This document shows positions 21,827 through 36,920 of a stretch of 64,000 nucleotides of DNA, piece by piece. The position numbers were made by a program, and so were the translations under genes. Below the pieces are notes generated by a model. That model had not been told where the DNA came from and did no database searches. It saw only the letters and a program-made list of their open reading frames with translations. Within the stretch, counting starts at the first letter, position 1, and each line of letters starts with the position of its first letter. Origin of the DNA: Amaurobius ferox (Eukaryota; Arthropoda; Arachnida; Araneae; Amaurobiidae); contig OX578149.1 of the NCBI GenBank assembly GCA_951213105.1, positions 2,939,106-3,003,105 of the forward strand, written 5' to 3'.

Positions 21827-22489
21827 ATATATATACACACACACACACACAAAGTGATTAGAAAAAGATGGGCCAAACTTTACAAGGTGGTAGTACGCAC
21901 CAAACCAAGCATTTTTCGTCATAGTTTACCGGGTCGGAAATGAAACGTAAAGGCGCCAGTGGGCTCTTAATGGTGAAACCGATGAGGTGAGGTGAAAACG
22001 CAAGAATGATTTAGAAGTTATAAAAATGACATTTAATAAGAAATAATTACAGTAATGGCTGAAAAGAGCGACCGCCAACCTGAATGCACGTCTCACAGCG
22101 GCGAACTCTCGAACAGACTTCGGCGGCAGCTGCCCAGTTTCTGGTTCCTCTTCAGATTGAAGGGAAGTGCCACAGACGAGATATTGCCACAAAAAGGCAC
22201 TATAGATTGACACTCTCAATGTCATGGTGACTGCTGGTTTGTGATTGGGATGGTGTGTATCCGTGTAATTATTTGATGTCTGATTCTTTAAGTAGCTTCA
22301 TGTGAGTCTGATGCCGTATTTTATGACGACATTTCGGGGTCATTGCCTATACATTTGCTGGCGTCCGGGAGTGTGCCATGGCTCAGCAGCTAGCTGTAAC
22401 CGGAATGCAAAAGAGTCCACAATCGCTCTTCCGCCACTTTTTTAAGCATTGTGTGGGCAATTTCCTCTTCTTTCATTCATCTTAGTCTG
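21827..22489. other. Unassigned region, richer in GC than its surroundings
   Basis: A (CA)n run at 21835-21850 is followed by sequence without a recognised protein. A 99-codon minus-strand frame (21926-22225) has no known motif. The stretch could be the relic of another DNA transposon; no direct support was found. Confidence 0.3.
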
Positions 22490-22506
22490 ATATACTATAT
22501 ATATAT

Positions 22507-24188
22507 TGTTGTGATACAACCATTCAAAAGACTTAATTAAAGAATAATATAATTAATTGAACGATCATATCCCAACACCTGATTGGGTCGGACACTCACA
22601 TACAATTAAAAAGGGAAAATTAATTAATTAAAAGTTAGTTACTTAATGGAAGGGGATCGTATAGTAGGGAATAGAATTTTGAATATAAAGCATTGCGTTG
22701 TGTAATTAAATATTAAACCATACTTGTATGTGAGCGCCTTAAAATTACTTACTTGTAATTAATGAATAGTGTAAGGTGTCACATAATTAATGCTGAAAAC
22801 ACTTCACCAATCGGATGAAGCAAAATCACACATATTCATCATGGTAATGACCACAATCTAAAGTCCCTTTTAACTATACTCAAAGTTCATTCTCTTTGTA
22901 AAAAAAAAATGAAAATAATAGCAGAATACAATTCCAAAATGTACCTTAATAACTGCACACAGAAATACCAATGTGCACTCTGCTGTTTTTACATCATTCC
23001 TTGCACATAAATAAAAAAAAAAAACTAATATTTCAATCTTCATGATGATTTATTAACTCGTGTCTAATATGCCAAGAATTAATCTTTTATAATAATGCAC
23101 TAAAGGTAGTTGAAAGAAGATTATAATAATTATGTCGAATTAATGTCCGACATAACAATTGCAATAAAGGCTCCTAAACCATCAATGCATAGTAACAGAC
23201 GTAACTATTCTTGCAGAATACCATAATTGAATAGTGATTGGCAAAAATTCAAATCCACAGAGAATATCCATAGATGCAAATGCTGCTGTCAATCCAAAGA
23301 AATAAATATAACTTCTTTAACTTGGCTCAGATAATTTATTAAAACATTAATCAATCAGATATTTGGTGTAGTATTCAATTCACAAGAAATCCGCTTAAAA
23401 AGAAAACTTCTGTCTTTACATTTTTGTAAAATATAATTTGCAAGGGAAATTTCTATAACTTGATTCACAATAACATTATCAAAGAATTAATCCATGAATA
23501 GATATCAATTGTAAAAATTTTACTTGAGAATAGCAAGTTCCTGTGTTCAAACTTTCTAAATATACATTCCACAGTAAATCAGACTTGGTTCTTAACAGAT
23601 GCACAAAAACAAAATATAATTTGTATTTTTAGACATAGAAAAATAATTTTAATCTTCAGTGCTTAAAACTTAATGAATAAAAAGAAATGGCAAAGCAAAG
23701 GGCCAAGGCCCCTTTGCCTACGAAAATACGATACACCTTCACATGCAAGAAATTTCAGAGAGAAGAGAAAGGCTCAGCACTTATTGCACCGAGGAAGAAT
23801 TTCCCGCCTAACTTGGCACGCTGTGATTGGCTGAAGCCACACACACCGTTGCCATGCCAAGAAAATAAAAACTCCTGTTCAACCAGGGAGATTAAAAGGA
23901 TCCATGTCTCACCTGAAACCGGATTTACCAAATGTCGAAAACGGGTGTCATTCTACCGCAGTATGAAAGTGGATGTCATACACCATACATGAGAATATGA
24001 ATACTGCAGCACACTATAATTAAAATTAATAAAAGAAACAATTGGTCTATTAATGAAAATATAAAATAAAAGCAATTTTGAATAGAATAATTTGGAATAA
24101 TAAATTAAGTAAAATAAAATATTTAATGATTTATAAAAAAAATGTTAATTTAGAATAATAAAATAAAGTGTTGTGACGTGTCACAACA
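22507..24188 (-). repeat. LTR, left copy (3' LTR in element orientation)
   Basis: Identical to the right copy apart from a 12- versus 11-base A-run near 23013-23024. The terminal 20 bases (24169-24188) are nearly palindromic. A GC-richer block (23690-23990) contains an inverted CCAAT (ATTGG at 23826-23830), which suggests promoter sequence on the minus strand. The 101-codon plus-strand frame in this block is antisense to the element and is probably not a gene, although both LTRs keep it unchanged. Confidence 0.88.
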
Positions 24189-24203
24189 TTACAACTCCTC
24201 ACT
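24189..24203 (-). other. Candidate polypurine tract
   Basis: Next to the inner edge of the left LTR, the minus strand reads AGTGAGGAGTTGTAA, purine-rich and ending at the LTR start, as expected of a plus-strand primer. A T-rich stretch precedes it. Confidence 0.5.
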
Positions 24204-27200
24204 AAAAAAAAAGAGAAAAAAAAAAAGAATTTAACCTTACGGTAAATAATTTTGATAATTTCATAAAAAAAAAGTCAAAATCTGACAAATGCCTGATACA
24301 ACATACATAAAAACAATCTGTGATGAATACAGTAACAAAGTGTATGTAAATGACTACACAATATAATCAAAATTATCCTGAGACAAGTATGATATTAAAA
24401 ATGTAATTAAATGAGTACAATCAATAATGTATATAGATAAGTATGTAAAGAATTTTTCTGTTTTCAATATGAGTGCATATAAAAAAATTTTAGCTGTGTA
24501 CAGTTGCAAGTGTATAAAACAAAAATTTTAGCTGTGTACAGTTGCAAGTGTATAAAACAAAAAAATTTTCCATTGAATTTTGCCACATAAAAGAATTAAA
24601 TACCACCATTAAAGTAAAAAAATTTGCCATCACTATAAATAATATTATTCACTACCACAAAAAAAATCCTAAAAATTTATTTCTAAATTTCAATCAAAAA
24701 CAAATAAGAATTCGAATAATGATGAAGAATGAATTCCATAAAATTTTAACTTCAATGAACTACAAATAAATTTAACTTCAATGAACTAGAATAAATTTGA
24801 CTTAAATGAACTATAATCCAAAATTTGGACAATTCGTAAAACAATGTTCACAAATGAACTTAATAAATCCAGTAGAATATAAAAATTTTTATTTTAAATT
24901 CGAAGTCTCTGAGAATAATCAACAATATTTGAACCATTAAATCAGACCATAAGTCAACCAAAACAATGAATGCAAATGCAAAATAATATCCTTAATAATA
25001 TAAAAATGAAATTCAAAATTCAATACAAAGTTTAAATAAACCAAAATCTTCCAATGAAGTTCAAGTAAGAATAAATGAATTAAAAGAAAAATAAACAATT
25101 ACTATCAATTAACTAAAATTTCCAAATACTCGATTCATAAAAACAAATTTTCAAAACTGAACTGTTTTACCAAAACAAAATAATAAAATTCTCAATTGAA
25201 ATGAAAGAAATGAAAAATATCAATGTAAAGAATCCTATTCATCAATGAATTTTTTATAAATAAAATAAAGTCCTATCAATAAAATGAAATTTTATCAATA
25301 AATGAAATTCCATGAATCAATGAATTATATTAATAAATGAAATATCTCAATAAAATGAAATTTTAAGAAAATGTTACCAAAATTCAGACTTTCTCAACAG
25401 AAATCAATGAAAAACCGAGACACTTCCAAGACTGTTCTGCTTGATCAGGGCAGAAAAGACCAAAGAAACTGTACCCCCAGCTGTAGAGCACAATTTTCCT
25501 CAATTTATCCATCAAAATCCATCAAGAAACTAAGACTGATAACCAATTCTCTGTCAAGATTCCAACACTTGAATCCTCGAGCAATATGTTGCTGAAACTA
25601 TAATAAATTTAAAAACAAAATTAGTACAAATCAAATTTTAACCTCAGAAACCTGAAAATAAGCCATTAGAAAAATAAACAAACCATTAACAAATTCGAAT
25701 TATAAAATGAAAATATTCAACAATGTAAAATGAATTTCAAACAAAATGAATTTTTAAAAATTTTGAAATCAAAAGTCACACATATTCACATATTCGAATA
25801 AAAATGCAGGTAGAGAATAAAGATTATGTGATTAATTACAAAAAGATTATGTCTTATGAGAAATAAAGACAATAATTCAAAATTTGCAATTAAAGACTGA
25901 TAAGAGAGAATGAAATAAAAGCTGAGATGTATTCTATTATCTGATAAAAAAAAAACTTAACGGAGATGCTATCAAGATTTCTAATCAGAAAATATCAATA
26001 CTGAAATATTGAGAACGGGTCGGAGCTATAAATGAGCCCTAGCAAAAATTTGATGATATGGATGAATCATCAAATGCAATAAACAAAAGATAGAGTCGGA
26101 AGATACCCACATATGTTCAAGAAAAACCAGACATTACAATTAAAAAAAAAAATTACCTATTTGAAATTTAAAAATTTTCCTCAAAATGCAATAAATAACC
26201 AAAATAAATATAAGAAGTTCAGAGCTTAATGCTAAATTTTCTGAAAAATGCTTATAAAAGAAAAATTTTAATAAGAAGTTTTTGAATAACCTGTAAAAAA
26301 GTTCATAAATTAAATTATATTTAATTATCAAAATTCTAAAGTTCTTTATCATAAAAAAAAATACTTATTTTCTATTTTACACAAATCCTAACTCAATTCT
26401 TCAAAATATAAAAGAAAACAATTGCTTTCAGCAATACTAAAAGTTTAATTTATCAAAATAATTTGTTTCGGTGGTAAGTTTTAAAATTAATGCAAGGAAA
26501 ATATAAATAAACATAATCAAAACTTTTTCTCATATAATAATCTAATTCGAGTTCTGCCATATTTAAACAACAAACACATAATACAACATTTTTCATATAA
26601 TCCCAAACAATAAATTTGAAGTTTTATGAACCTCAATACTGAATACACAATAACAACATATTTAGGAGTCTATGCTCCATGGGATTATTAGGCCATTATT
26701 AATTCATACATATATATTTTTTCTAAAAATCATTTTTTTTAAATGTCACTCTCTTGACATACAGGCCTTTCATACTTCAATCATATATAAATAGCAGAAA
26801 CTCTTCCTTGCCAGAAAATTTTACCTTTAACTAATTTATCAACATTTTAATATAATAATAAAAAAAAAACTTGCGACAACTGTAACTGCACTCAATCTAA
26901 ATTTTGCAAATAATTCAACAAGGTTTTTGGCAAAGTTTGTAAACACTTAGATTAATATTTTAAATTGATTAATATTTTAAATTAACTCAGATTAATTATT
27001 TTAGAATAACTTTTAATACTGTTTGTTTTAAACATTAACATTGATTGCTACACTTTTAATTTAGCCAATTAAAATTAATTTTAAATTACCTTTTTTTTTA
27101 AATTTAAATAAAGAACACATAATAATAAATAAATTAAATACAAAATACAATACAAATGTCATATCTAGAGTAATTTATAAATATCAGTTATGGTTTTTAA

Positions 27201-28270
27201 ACTGATCATACATACAATAATAACTGTGATCATGAATACTCTCAAATAAGCATTTGTTTATTGCTTCACTCTCTGATTGAGAGTGAAATGCAATAAGAGC
27301 AAAAAAAAAGCACTAGCATTAATTTTTGTTATAGAAATTCCATGAATAAGAAATTCCAAAAAAAAAAAGAAAATTGCCGCTCATTATATTTGAAGTTAAA
27401 TCACAATAAAATACAATTTTTTTTGTAGCAAACATGAATAATTTTACTACCATTGTAAAAAAAATGAAAATACATGTCTGTAGCAAAATAAATATTTACT
27501 ACTATTTAAATTAAAACACATAAATAAAATTTAAACACTTCATAATTATTTATACCTATTTTATTTTTATATTTAATAGTTAATAGTTTAGTATTTTTTT
27601 TTTTTAAATTCTATTGTTATTGCAGAAAAAAAATTTTTTTTAGCAAATTTATTATTTTAGTTTATTTTGCTCAATTTATCCATAAAATAGACCTATGTGT
27701 GAAGTGCATATTCCTCACAAAAAAAACAAAATGAAGGGATACTATTCTCTTCAAAATTGAGCAAATTAAGTTAGAAATAATTTACACAATTGAAGTCCAG
27801 CTTCAAAAGATAAATTTAAATATATATATACGGTTTGAATTTCGAATATCTAAAGATATAAAGTTTATCAAAATAAAATTTTTTAGTCAATAGCTCATAC
27901 CCATGATAAAAACAGTATAATTTTTCATTTTAAGTAATCACGATGACATTAAAAAAATTTTTTGATTTGTTAAAGGTATAAAAATATATCAATTTAAACA
28001 TTTTATAATTCACAAATGAACAATACTAAACACATCACATAAATAAAATTAATCACAAAAAAATTTATTGGTGCTTAAAATAATAAAATATCAATTGTCA
28101 ATTTTTTTTGTAAACCCAGAATTATGCACCATTCAAAATATTTTTAGTTAAAATCAATTCCAATTAAATCAAAAACAAAAATTTTCATTATAATTAGTTT
28201 TTTTGAATTTAATCCAATATATTCACAATTTAAAATTTTTGAATTTGACGGTAAGAAAACATATTTTTAT
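24204..28270 (-). other. Non-coding interior of the LARD-like element
   Basis: Very AT-rich and without any motif of a retroelement protein. It contains short tandem duplications: two copies of a roughly 42-bp unit at about 24482-24560, about three copies of a roughly 27-bp unit at about 24748-24825, and degenerate units resembling ATCAATAAAATGAAATTT at about 25240-25370. The longest frames (74-75 codons) are low-complexity and have no recognisable domain. Confidence 0.7.
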
Positions 28271-28302
28271 CCTGGTCACGGCACCAAAATTAAGTAACCA
28301 GA
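28271..28302 (-). other. Candidate primer binding site
   Basis: On the minus strand, 16 nt after the right LTR, the sequence reads TGGTGCCGTGACCAGG. It starts with TGG, complementary to a tRNA CCA end. The matching tRNA was not identified. Its position supports a minus-strand orientation. Confidence 0.5.
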
Positions 28303-30870
<2,568 letters not shown>

Positions 30871-30879
30871 CGCTTGATT

Positions 30880-31455
30880 TGTTTACATTATACACGCGTT
30901 AAAATGGGACTTCATTGTAGAAATAATCAAAGTGTAGCAATCATTTAAAATAAAAAATATTGTAATTGTGTTGGCACAGAATTTATATACCCCGATGATA
31001 CGCCAAAATCAAGCGATTTTAGGACGGATGCAGCACTCAATATAAAATGAAATGGTCTTTAAACATCGAGATCTTTACATAGAGAAAAAAAAAATGGAAG
31101 TCATGTTTTATTTTGCAGTGAGCCACGTGATCTCTTCATATATCATGAGTGAAATTATTATTTCAATTTTTATTTAAAGAAAAAAACTATCTGGCATATT
31201 TTGCTGAAAATTTTTTGTATATTTTATGTGATAATTTGAATATTTCCTAAAATTATCGAAGCAATTTGTTAATTTTAACTTCGCTTAAAATATGTTTGAA
31301 AAAGTGTATTTCATTTGTTAGTATTTTCCGTTTCAACAACACACTAAAATTTCATTTTGATAAAGTCATTTTTACGGCAGTTATTGTGCGAACGGAGAGA
31401 TAGACAGAATGACCCAAGTCATAAGCACTTTACAACTATGTTGAATAGTGATAAA
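30880..31455 (+). repeat. Family B repeat, copy B3, 5'-truncated and diverged
   Basis: Matches family B from the GCTTCGTTGTAGAAATAATC-like block onward and ends with a shortened GACA-type block (AGAGATAGACAGAATGA) and a weak terminal hairpin. Divergence is greater than in B1 or B5. Confidence 0.65.
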
Positions 31456-32149
31456 AATGGTAAAGCTCTCAGTTTTGAAATTTGCTAGGTCAATATTATG
31501 AGAGTAAGGTAAAGCGTGATAAAAATTTGAAGATTTAGAATCGCTTCCTTCATTCCTTTTAAAAGGCTGCATTTTTAGCTAAACCGACGCTGAATTTCAG
31601 CCAATCAGGTAGCAGTTAGATACATTGTATAATAACATGAAATGTAGACTGATTTAGGACCCGTAAAATAGTTTTTATCCCAAATATCTAGCTCTTTTGG
31701 GTTCCAAGATATTTAAGTTTGCGTGAACATCAAAATTCTTCAAATTTGGAGTTCGCTATGTTGGAAAAATGGCTGCACCAAAAAAGCAAGCAAAATAAAA
31801 AAATAAAAAGCCCATTTTAACAGATGAAAAATGGCTTCTCATCTGTTAAAATGTGCAGGAACATTTGGGAAAAATATAAAAATTTTCAAAAATGGTCATG
31901 CAACCTAATATTATTTTTTTAGGGTGATAAGGAATGACCCCAACCTATTAGCAGATGATACCAATATTAGTTAATTTGATAATACCTGACAACGGTGTTA
32001 CGTAGATGGTAGTTCATGGTATGGCTTCCTCACAGGCTCGTTTTAGCCAGTTAGAAATGGATTTCTGTAAAAATGGCAAGACTTTCTACACTGTAAAAGA
32101 AATATAGGTTTAAACAAAAACCACAACCCGAACTGACATCGCGTAATAA
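31456..32149. other. Unassigned region
   Basis: No recognised repeat or motif. A short inverted pair (ATTTTAACAGATGAAAAATG / CATCTGTTAAAATG) near 31810-31850 forms a small hairpin. The stretch ends where the LINE relic becomes readable. Confidence 0.3.
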
Positions 32150-33737
32150 CTTCTCTCCAGAAACTCAACTGCCCGAGCCTCAGCAGCCATACAATAAAAA
32201 GCTACCTGCAGGACGCATTGCATACACTTCTACGAAGGTTTCCCTCAGAGCTCATGCTTGGAATTTGGCAGTAAGTGAAATTCTCTTACATCTAAATCAA
32301 AACACTCAAGTAATAGCTTGCGCCGACGACTTTGTAATTCTAATACAAGGCAAGTTCAGGAGGAATCTTGAACGGGTGACACATCAAGTGATAGATAATT
32401 TTGCACAACAATCAAGAACTTTTCATTTACAAATATCAACTAGAGAAACAAAAGCCGTTGTTCTCGACAAACCACAGCAGACGCGAAAACTAATTTTAAA
32501 GTTAAAGGGCATCAACATACCCATTACAACAACAGTGAAATCTCACGCTTGATAAAAATCGTGCTTTTATTCCTCACATAATAACCCTGCACTCCCGTTC
32601 CACAATGCCAAAGAACTGCCCGCTCGGCACGGGGCATTAGCACTGACCACCTAACACTCTGGTACACCTAACACTCTGGTACACCTAACAGTCTGGTACA
32701 CCTAACACTCTGGTACACCTAACACTCTGGTACACCTAACACTCTGGTACACCTAACACTCTGGTACACCTAACAGTCTGGTACACCTAACACTCTGGTA
32801 CACCTAACACTCTGGTACACCTAACAGTCTGGTACACCTAACACTCTGGTACATTCAGAATGTTCCTATCGTACGAGTTCAAACTTCAGCAGCCGACTCT
32901 CCGCACTGCCACCCGACAGAAGACATATAATATACGTACTGTTATCCCCACAGACTACAAATGTAAGCAATCGACATGGAACGTTGGCCCGACGACACAG
33001 GACGCAAGCAATCTGCTCGTTATGGAAAAAGATTACAGCCAACATTCTCACAGCCTACAGATAGTTCGAAAACGCAATACGGCACAGCGCTATCCTACAC
33101 TTTCTTTCATAACAGCAACTGTACATATCGCTGGGCCAGAAAACGACATCCAAATAACAGCGTTTACCGAACAGAGGCGATAGCACTCCTCAACTTTGTA
33201 CAAAGCATTAGTACATACAGACAGCAAAGCAAGTATGAACATTTCAAAGCAGCACAGACCCTAAAACGTTGTAATGGATTCCATCAATATCCAGATATAT
33301 TAACTGGATGCCAGAGCCCAGAGGTAACGAACTTGCAGATACACCAACGACGTACAGCGGCTAACGATGTCATTTCTTTATTCCTTAAACCACCCACACA
33401 TCACTATACCACTTCCACAAAAACACATTCAAACGTTGCTTCAAAGACAAACACTTCCAAAATGGCAAGCAACCGACCGAAACGGGTTTTCCTCCACAGA
33501 CAGGCTCCTCCAAACCAGACACGTTCTCCATCCAGTTCCTCGCTGGGAAAGACTGTTTGCACGTCTCGGACACAGACCATCATCAGAAAAGACCATGACA
33601 TCCACAGCTACCCACTCACTTTGAACTACCCTATAGCACCACCAACGCCCCTATTCAGGCCGCGAAAACTGCTCTCCACGATGAAGAAAGTGACACGGGT
33701 CATGATCTACCTCAGAGAAAATGAACACAATAATTAA
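32150..33737 (+). pseudogene. Non-LTR retrotransposon (LINE) relic: RT palm and RNase H
   Basis: Frame 32265-32552 reads AWNLAVSEILLHL and CADDFVILIQGKFR, the RT catalytic ADD box with its downstream helix. It then runs into SHA-stop, where a shifted frame continues with DKNRAFIPHI, the usual thumb motif. Further on DSSKTQYGTALSYTF and NSVYRTEAIALLNF match the first Asp and the Glu blocks of a LINE RNase H. A 12-copy minisatellite interrupts the two domains. The arrangement RT plus C-terminal RNase H points to the R1/I/LOA group. The N-terminal endonuclease is absent. The region is richer in GC than the surroundings. Confidence 0.65.
32649..32852 (+). repeat. 17-bp minisatellite, 12 copies
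   Basis: Twelve head-to-tail copies of ACCTAACACTCTGGTAC cover 204 bp. Copies 3, 8 and 11 carry the same C-to-G change (ACAGTC), which suggests growth by duplication of multi-copy blocks. The array lies inside the LINE relic. Confidence 0.95.
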
Positions 33738-33917
33738 ACCTGAAATATCTTTCATTCTGTTACACAAAGTTTATCATTCACCCTAAAAAGTAAATGGAAT
33801 GACATTGAAATGGGCCATTCCCACGAGGACGCAACACAATCGACTCCAACAAGACGAGCCGTAAAAATAGCTCCAGAAGCGAGCCTTTCTGACAGTCACC
33901 ACCGACTTACCCGATTA

Positions 33918-34386
33918 ACCAAGAAACACTGAGTACATACCAGCGAGCCCTGCTAACCAACTAGGGTTTATAGCATTCAGTGGGACATCGAGACGCAACC
34001 ACTTCATCTCTTTTCCAGCAAAGCCGCAACCTCGGTTGCGAAACACGGCGGAATCATTCACCGGGCAGGGGCCGAAGGCGCCTGCCGGGCCCGACTCCGG
34101 TCACCGGCCAGACCTGGGCTCAGGGCATAAATAGCCACAGTCCCGTGATCCGGCCAGACCTGGGCTCAGGGCATAAATAGCCGCAGTCCCGTGATCCGGC
34201 CACCTGGAAGAGTCCGGGGACTGCCTCGTCACTTCCGCGATTGTATCCGTGAGTCATCAGCAGCGAGGTTGAGATACCCCCGGATTAATTTACCCCCCAG
34301 TTTGGAGGATCAAGGCTACAGAGCCAACATCCGAAACCACCATCTTGGGTGGCCCGCCCCGGGGGGGGGGACCAAGAAACACTGAG
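33918..34386. mobile_element. GC-rich 437-bp insertion with 16-bp target duplication
   Basis: ACCAAGAAACACTGAG occurs exactly at 33918-33933 and 34371-34386. The enclosed 437 bp is strongly GC-rich and ends in a run of ten G after CGGGCC-like sequence. It contains two full copies and a partial third of a 46-bp unit (34104, 34150, 34196) holding GCATAAATAG, a TATA-like string. No protein motif was recognised. The duplication indicates insertion by target-primed reverse transcription or a similar staggered cut. The family is unknown to me. Confidence 0.65.
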
Positions 34387-34705
34387 AAAAACCTCCACTA
34401 AACACATTCCGCTTCACACCGCCGCAACCAAGTCTCACTGTCATTTCTGTATTCCTTTCTTTTGTTTTTATTTTTAATTATTTTTTTTTTCTTATTCATT
34501 TGACTTTGTAAATTGTATCGTTTAGCAGAAAACTTGGTTAGACGGATAGACGGGTGGGATGCCGAAAAATGTTGTACCGCAATCGGCATCTTTGAAACCG
34601 TATAGATTTTCAGTTGGGCTGAAAAATGTTTTCTCGGCGCGAAAACACACTTTCCTTCATCGAGGGAAGTACCACTATGTTGTTTAAAAATGCCAAAGAT
34701 GAAAT
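34387..34705. other. Unassigned segment downstream of the GC-rich insertion
   Basis: May contain the 3' end of the LINE relic. The 108-codon minus-strand frame (34398-34724) is Lys-rich and has no recognised domain. Confidence 0.3.
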
Positions 34706-35590
34706 AACAAGAAAGATCCATCATGCATAAAGCATTGATTATGAAGTACTTTCTAACTGAATTGCAATGTTATTTAAACATCTCTGAAATTCGACACCTT
34801 GAGCGCTGATATCTTTTAAATTATCCCAGTACAATAAGTTGTTTCACTTGGAAACTTAAAACTTCATCAAAAACGCAATGTTATAAAATCGTCTGCTTCT
34901 CTATGTAAAATCAATACTACATTTAATTGACCTATATTCCAAACTTCAGAGCCGATAGTCATTTTGCATTCAAAAAAATTTCAGCCATTCTTATACGACT
35001 CATCTCAGAGCTTGATGTGTTTACATTCTGCATACTTTAAAATGAGGCTTCGTTGTAGACATAATCAAAGTCGGATGATTCTTTAAACTCAAAAATAATG
35101 TCATTGTGTTGGCGCAGAATATAGATTCACAGAAATTACGCAAAAATAAAGCGGTTTTAGGACGGATGCAACACTCGTTATACATTTAAAAGAACTTTAA
35201 AAATCACGATTTTGACACTGGGAAAAAATATGGATGCCTTATTTTATTTTGAAGTGGGTCACGTGATCTCTTCTTATTACAAGGGGGGTTTCATTACTAT
35301 TTTAATTTTCATTTAAAAAACGACCGAACCTATTTTGCTGAATTTTTTTTTTATATATTTTATGGGATCATTTGAATAGTGTCTAAAATTTTCGAATTTT
35401 AACTTCGTTTAAAAAATGTTTGAAAAATGAGGCGTGCATTTCACTTTTTCAACCGAACGAATTGGGTGATGTTATTCATTGACATTCCCCCAGTTTGTCT
35501 CCAATTTCATTTTGGTGAGGTCATTTATACAGCAGTTATCGTCCGAACGGACAGAATGAGCCGAGTCATAAACCCTTTTCAATTATTTGA
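34706..35590 (+). repeat. Family B repeat, copy B4, internally shortened
   Basis: Begins CAAGAAAGATCCATC and ends near GGACAGAATGAGCCGAG with a degenerate hairpin. It is about 885 bp compared with 1.3 kb for B1 and B5 without insertions. Confidence 0.75.
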
Positions 35591-36489
35591 AACAGAGCTG
35601 GTGTGAACCATCGGGTATTTTCTCCTGTTTCAGTACACATATTTGGATAACTGTTTGGGACTTACTTTTTGAACATCATGAAAACTTGTGTAAAGGAGCC
35701 ATCTATCAAAATCTCTCAAAATCCTTTTGAAAAGAAGAAGGGTGTCCTACATCTAAAAAAAAATGAACTAGAGTGTGGCTCCACTCGACTTTCTGATACT
35801 AGAATCCATTTTTAAGTAGCTTGTAAGTTTTTTTTTCAATTATGCATTACAAGACATTTTTTGAAAATTCGGCATTGTGGGTCCAAATGATCGCATGTTA
35901 TACCATTCACATCAAAAGACTCCTTTCAATGGATACTATCCTACTCCCAGTGGGGGACTTAGTGACGTCACGAACACCCAAACGGTCACTCGTCCATTTT
36001 TCACAACAATGATTGTAACTATGAGTCATCCATACATCCTTTTATGCATGATTATGATACCTTTTGTCGCATGCTAAGGAAATATAAAATGTCGAAGTGT
36101 TCGCTCGAATTTCAAAAAATTCTAAGCTTTGGATAACAAAGCCATATATGAAGTTTCGTGGAAATCCATTAATATGTGTGACAGGACGGACGGGCATCGC
36201 TTTAAAAATAGTTAAAACGTGTTCGTAAAACGTATCGGCATCCCAATGTCGAGTTCTAAAATGTAAACAATACTTTCTGTAGACTTTATTGTCAAAGTAA
36301 CGACCCATTCGGGATCCCACGAAACAGTGTGTGTCCATTAGAAACCTATTTTCAAACCGACTCTTCTTTCATTGACTCGAGATCTTAACGTCCATGCTTT
36401 TCGACTTATAAATCCTATGGCGGTTATTTATTTATTTATTTTTTTTCATCCGTCGGTGAAAGAAGAATTGTCTTTTACATCGGTTTATT
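35591..36489. other. Unassigned region, no repeat recognised
   Basis: A splice-acceptor-like string (TTTTCTCCTGTTTCAG, ending at about 35632) is followed by only short open frames. The minus-strand 98-codon frame at 36042-36338 has no recognised motif. This may be host intergenic or intronic DNA. Confidence 0.3.
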
Positions 36490-36920
36490 GAGATGGGTCG
36501 AGTTGAAAGAAGTGGCCTCTTTTTGCGAAATGCCTTGTATCCACTCTACCCGAAAAATGAATGCATCCAATTAAAAGATGACGTATGCTCAAATATATCC
36601 ATTCAATGCTTGTTTTATACGTCATTTTGGACGATGAAAGAATAAGACATAAGACCCACCCCATTCCTCCAGGACCGGCCGTATGGCTAGACATTTTATC
36701 TTTTTCGCAGGTTCGTCATCGACTTTTGAAATAAGGTTCAGTTATCCAACGGAAACGGAATTCAATATAATATAAAATAGTGTTTTTGTGTGCCATTCAA
36801 CTCAATTGAAGACATTATTGAAGACATAAAGAGAAGGCGTCCGATTATTTCGTATTCGAGAGAACCCAATCCTTCGAAAAAGGGGAGTTGCGATCCTGTA
36901 TTGCAGGGAAAGTAATTGTT
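36490..36920 (-). repeat. Family D repeat, copy D3, partial
   Basis: Contains the family D blocks GTATCCACTCTA, ATATCCATTCAATGCTTG and ACATAAAGAGAA. The end carrying the (GT)n stretch is missing. Confidence 0.65.

Noticed and set aside
32649..32852. CRISPR array
   Set aside because: The 17-bp units are contiguous with no spacers, and the window is eukaryotic.
33367..33624. Independent genes overlapping the LINE relic
   Set aside because: They are alternate frames of the same decayed LINE region; RNase H-like residues are found only in the frame from 32976.
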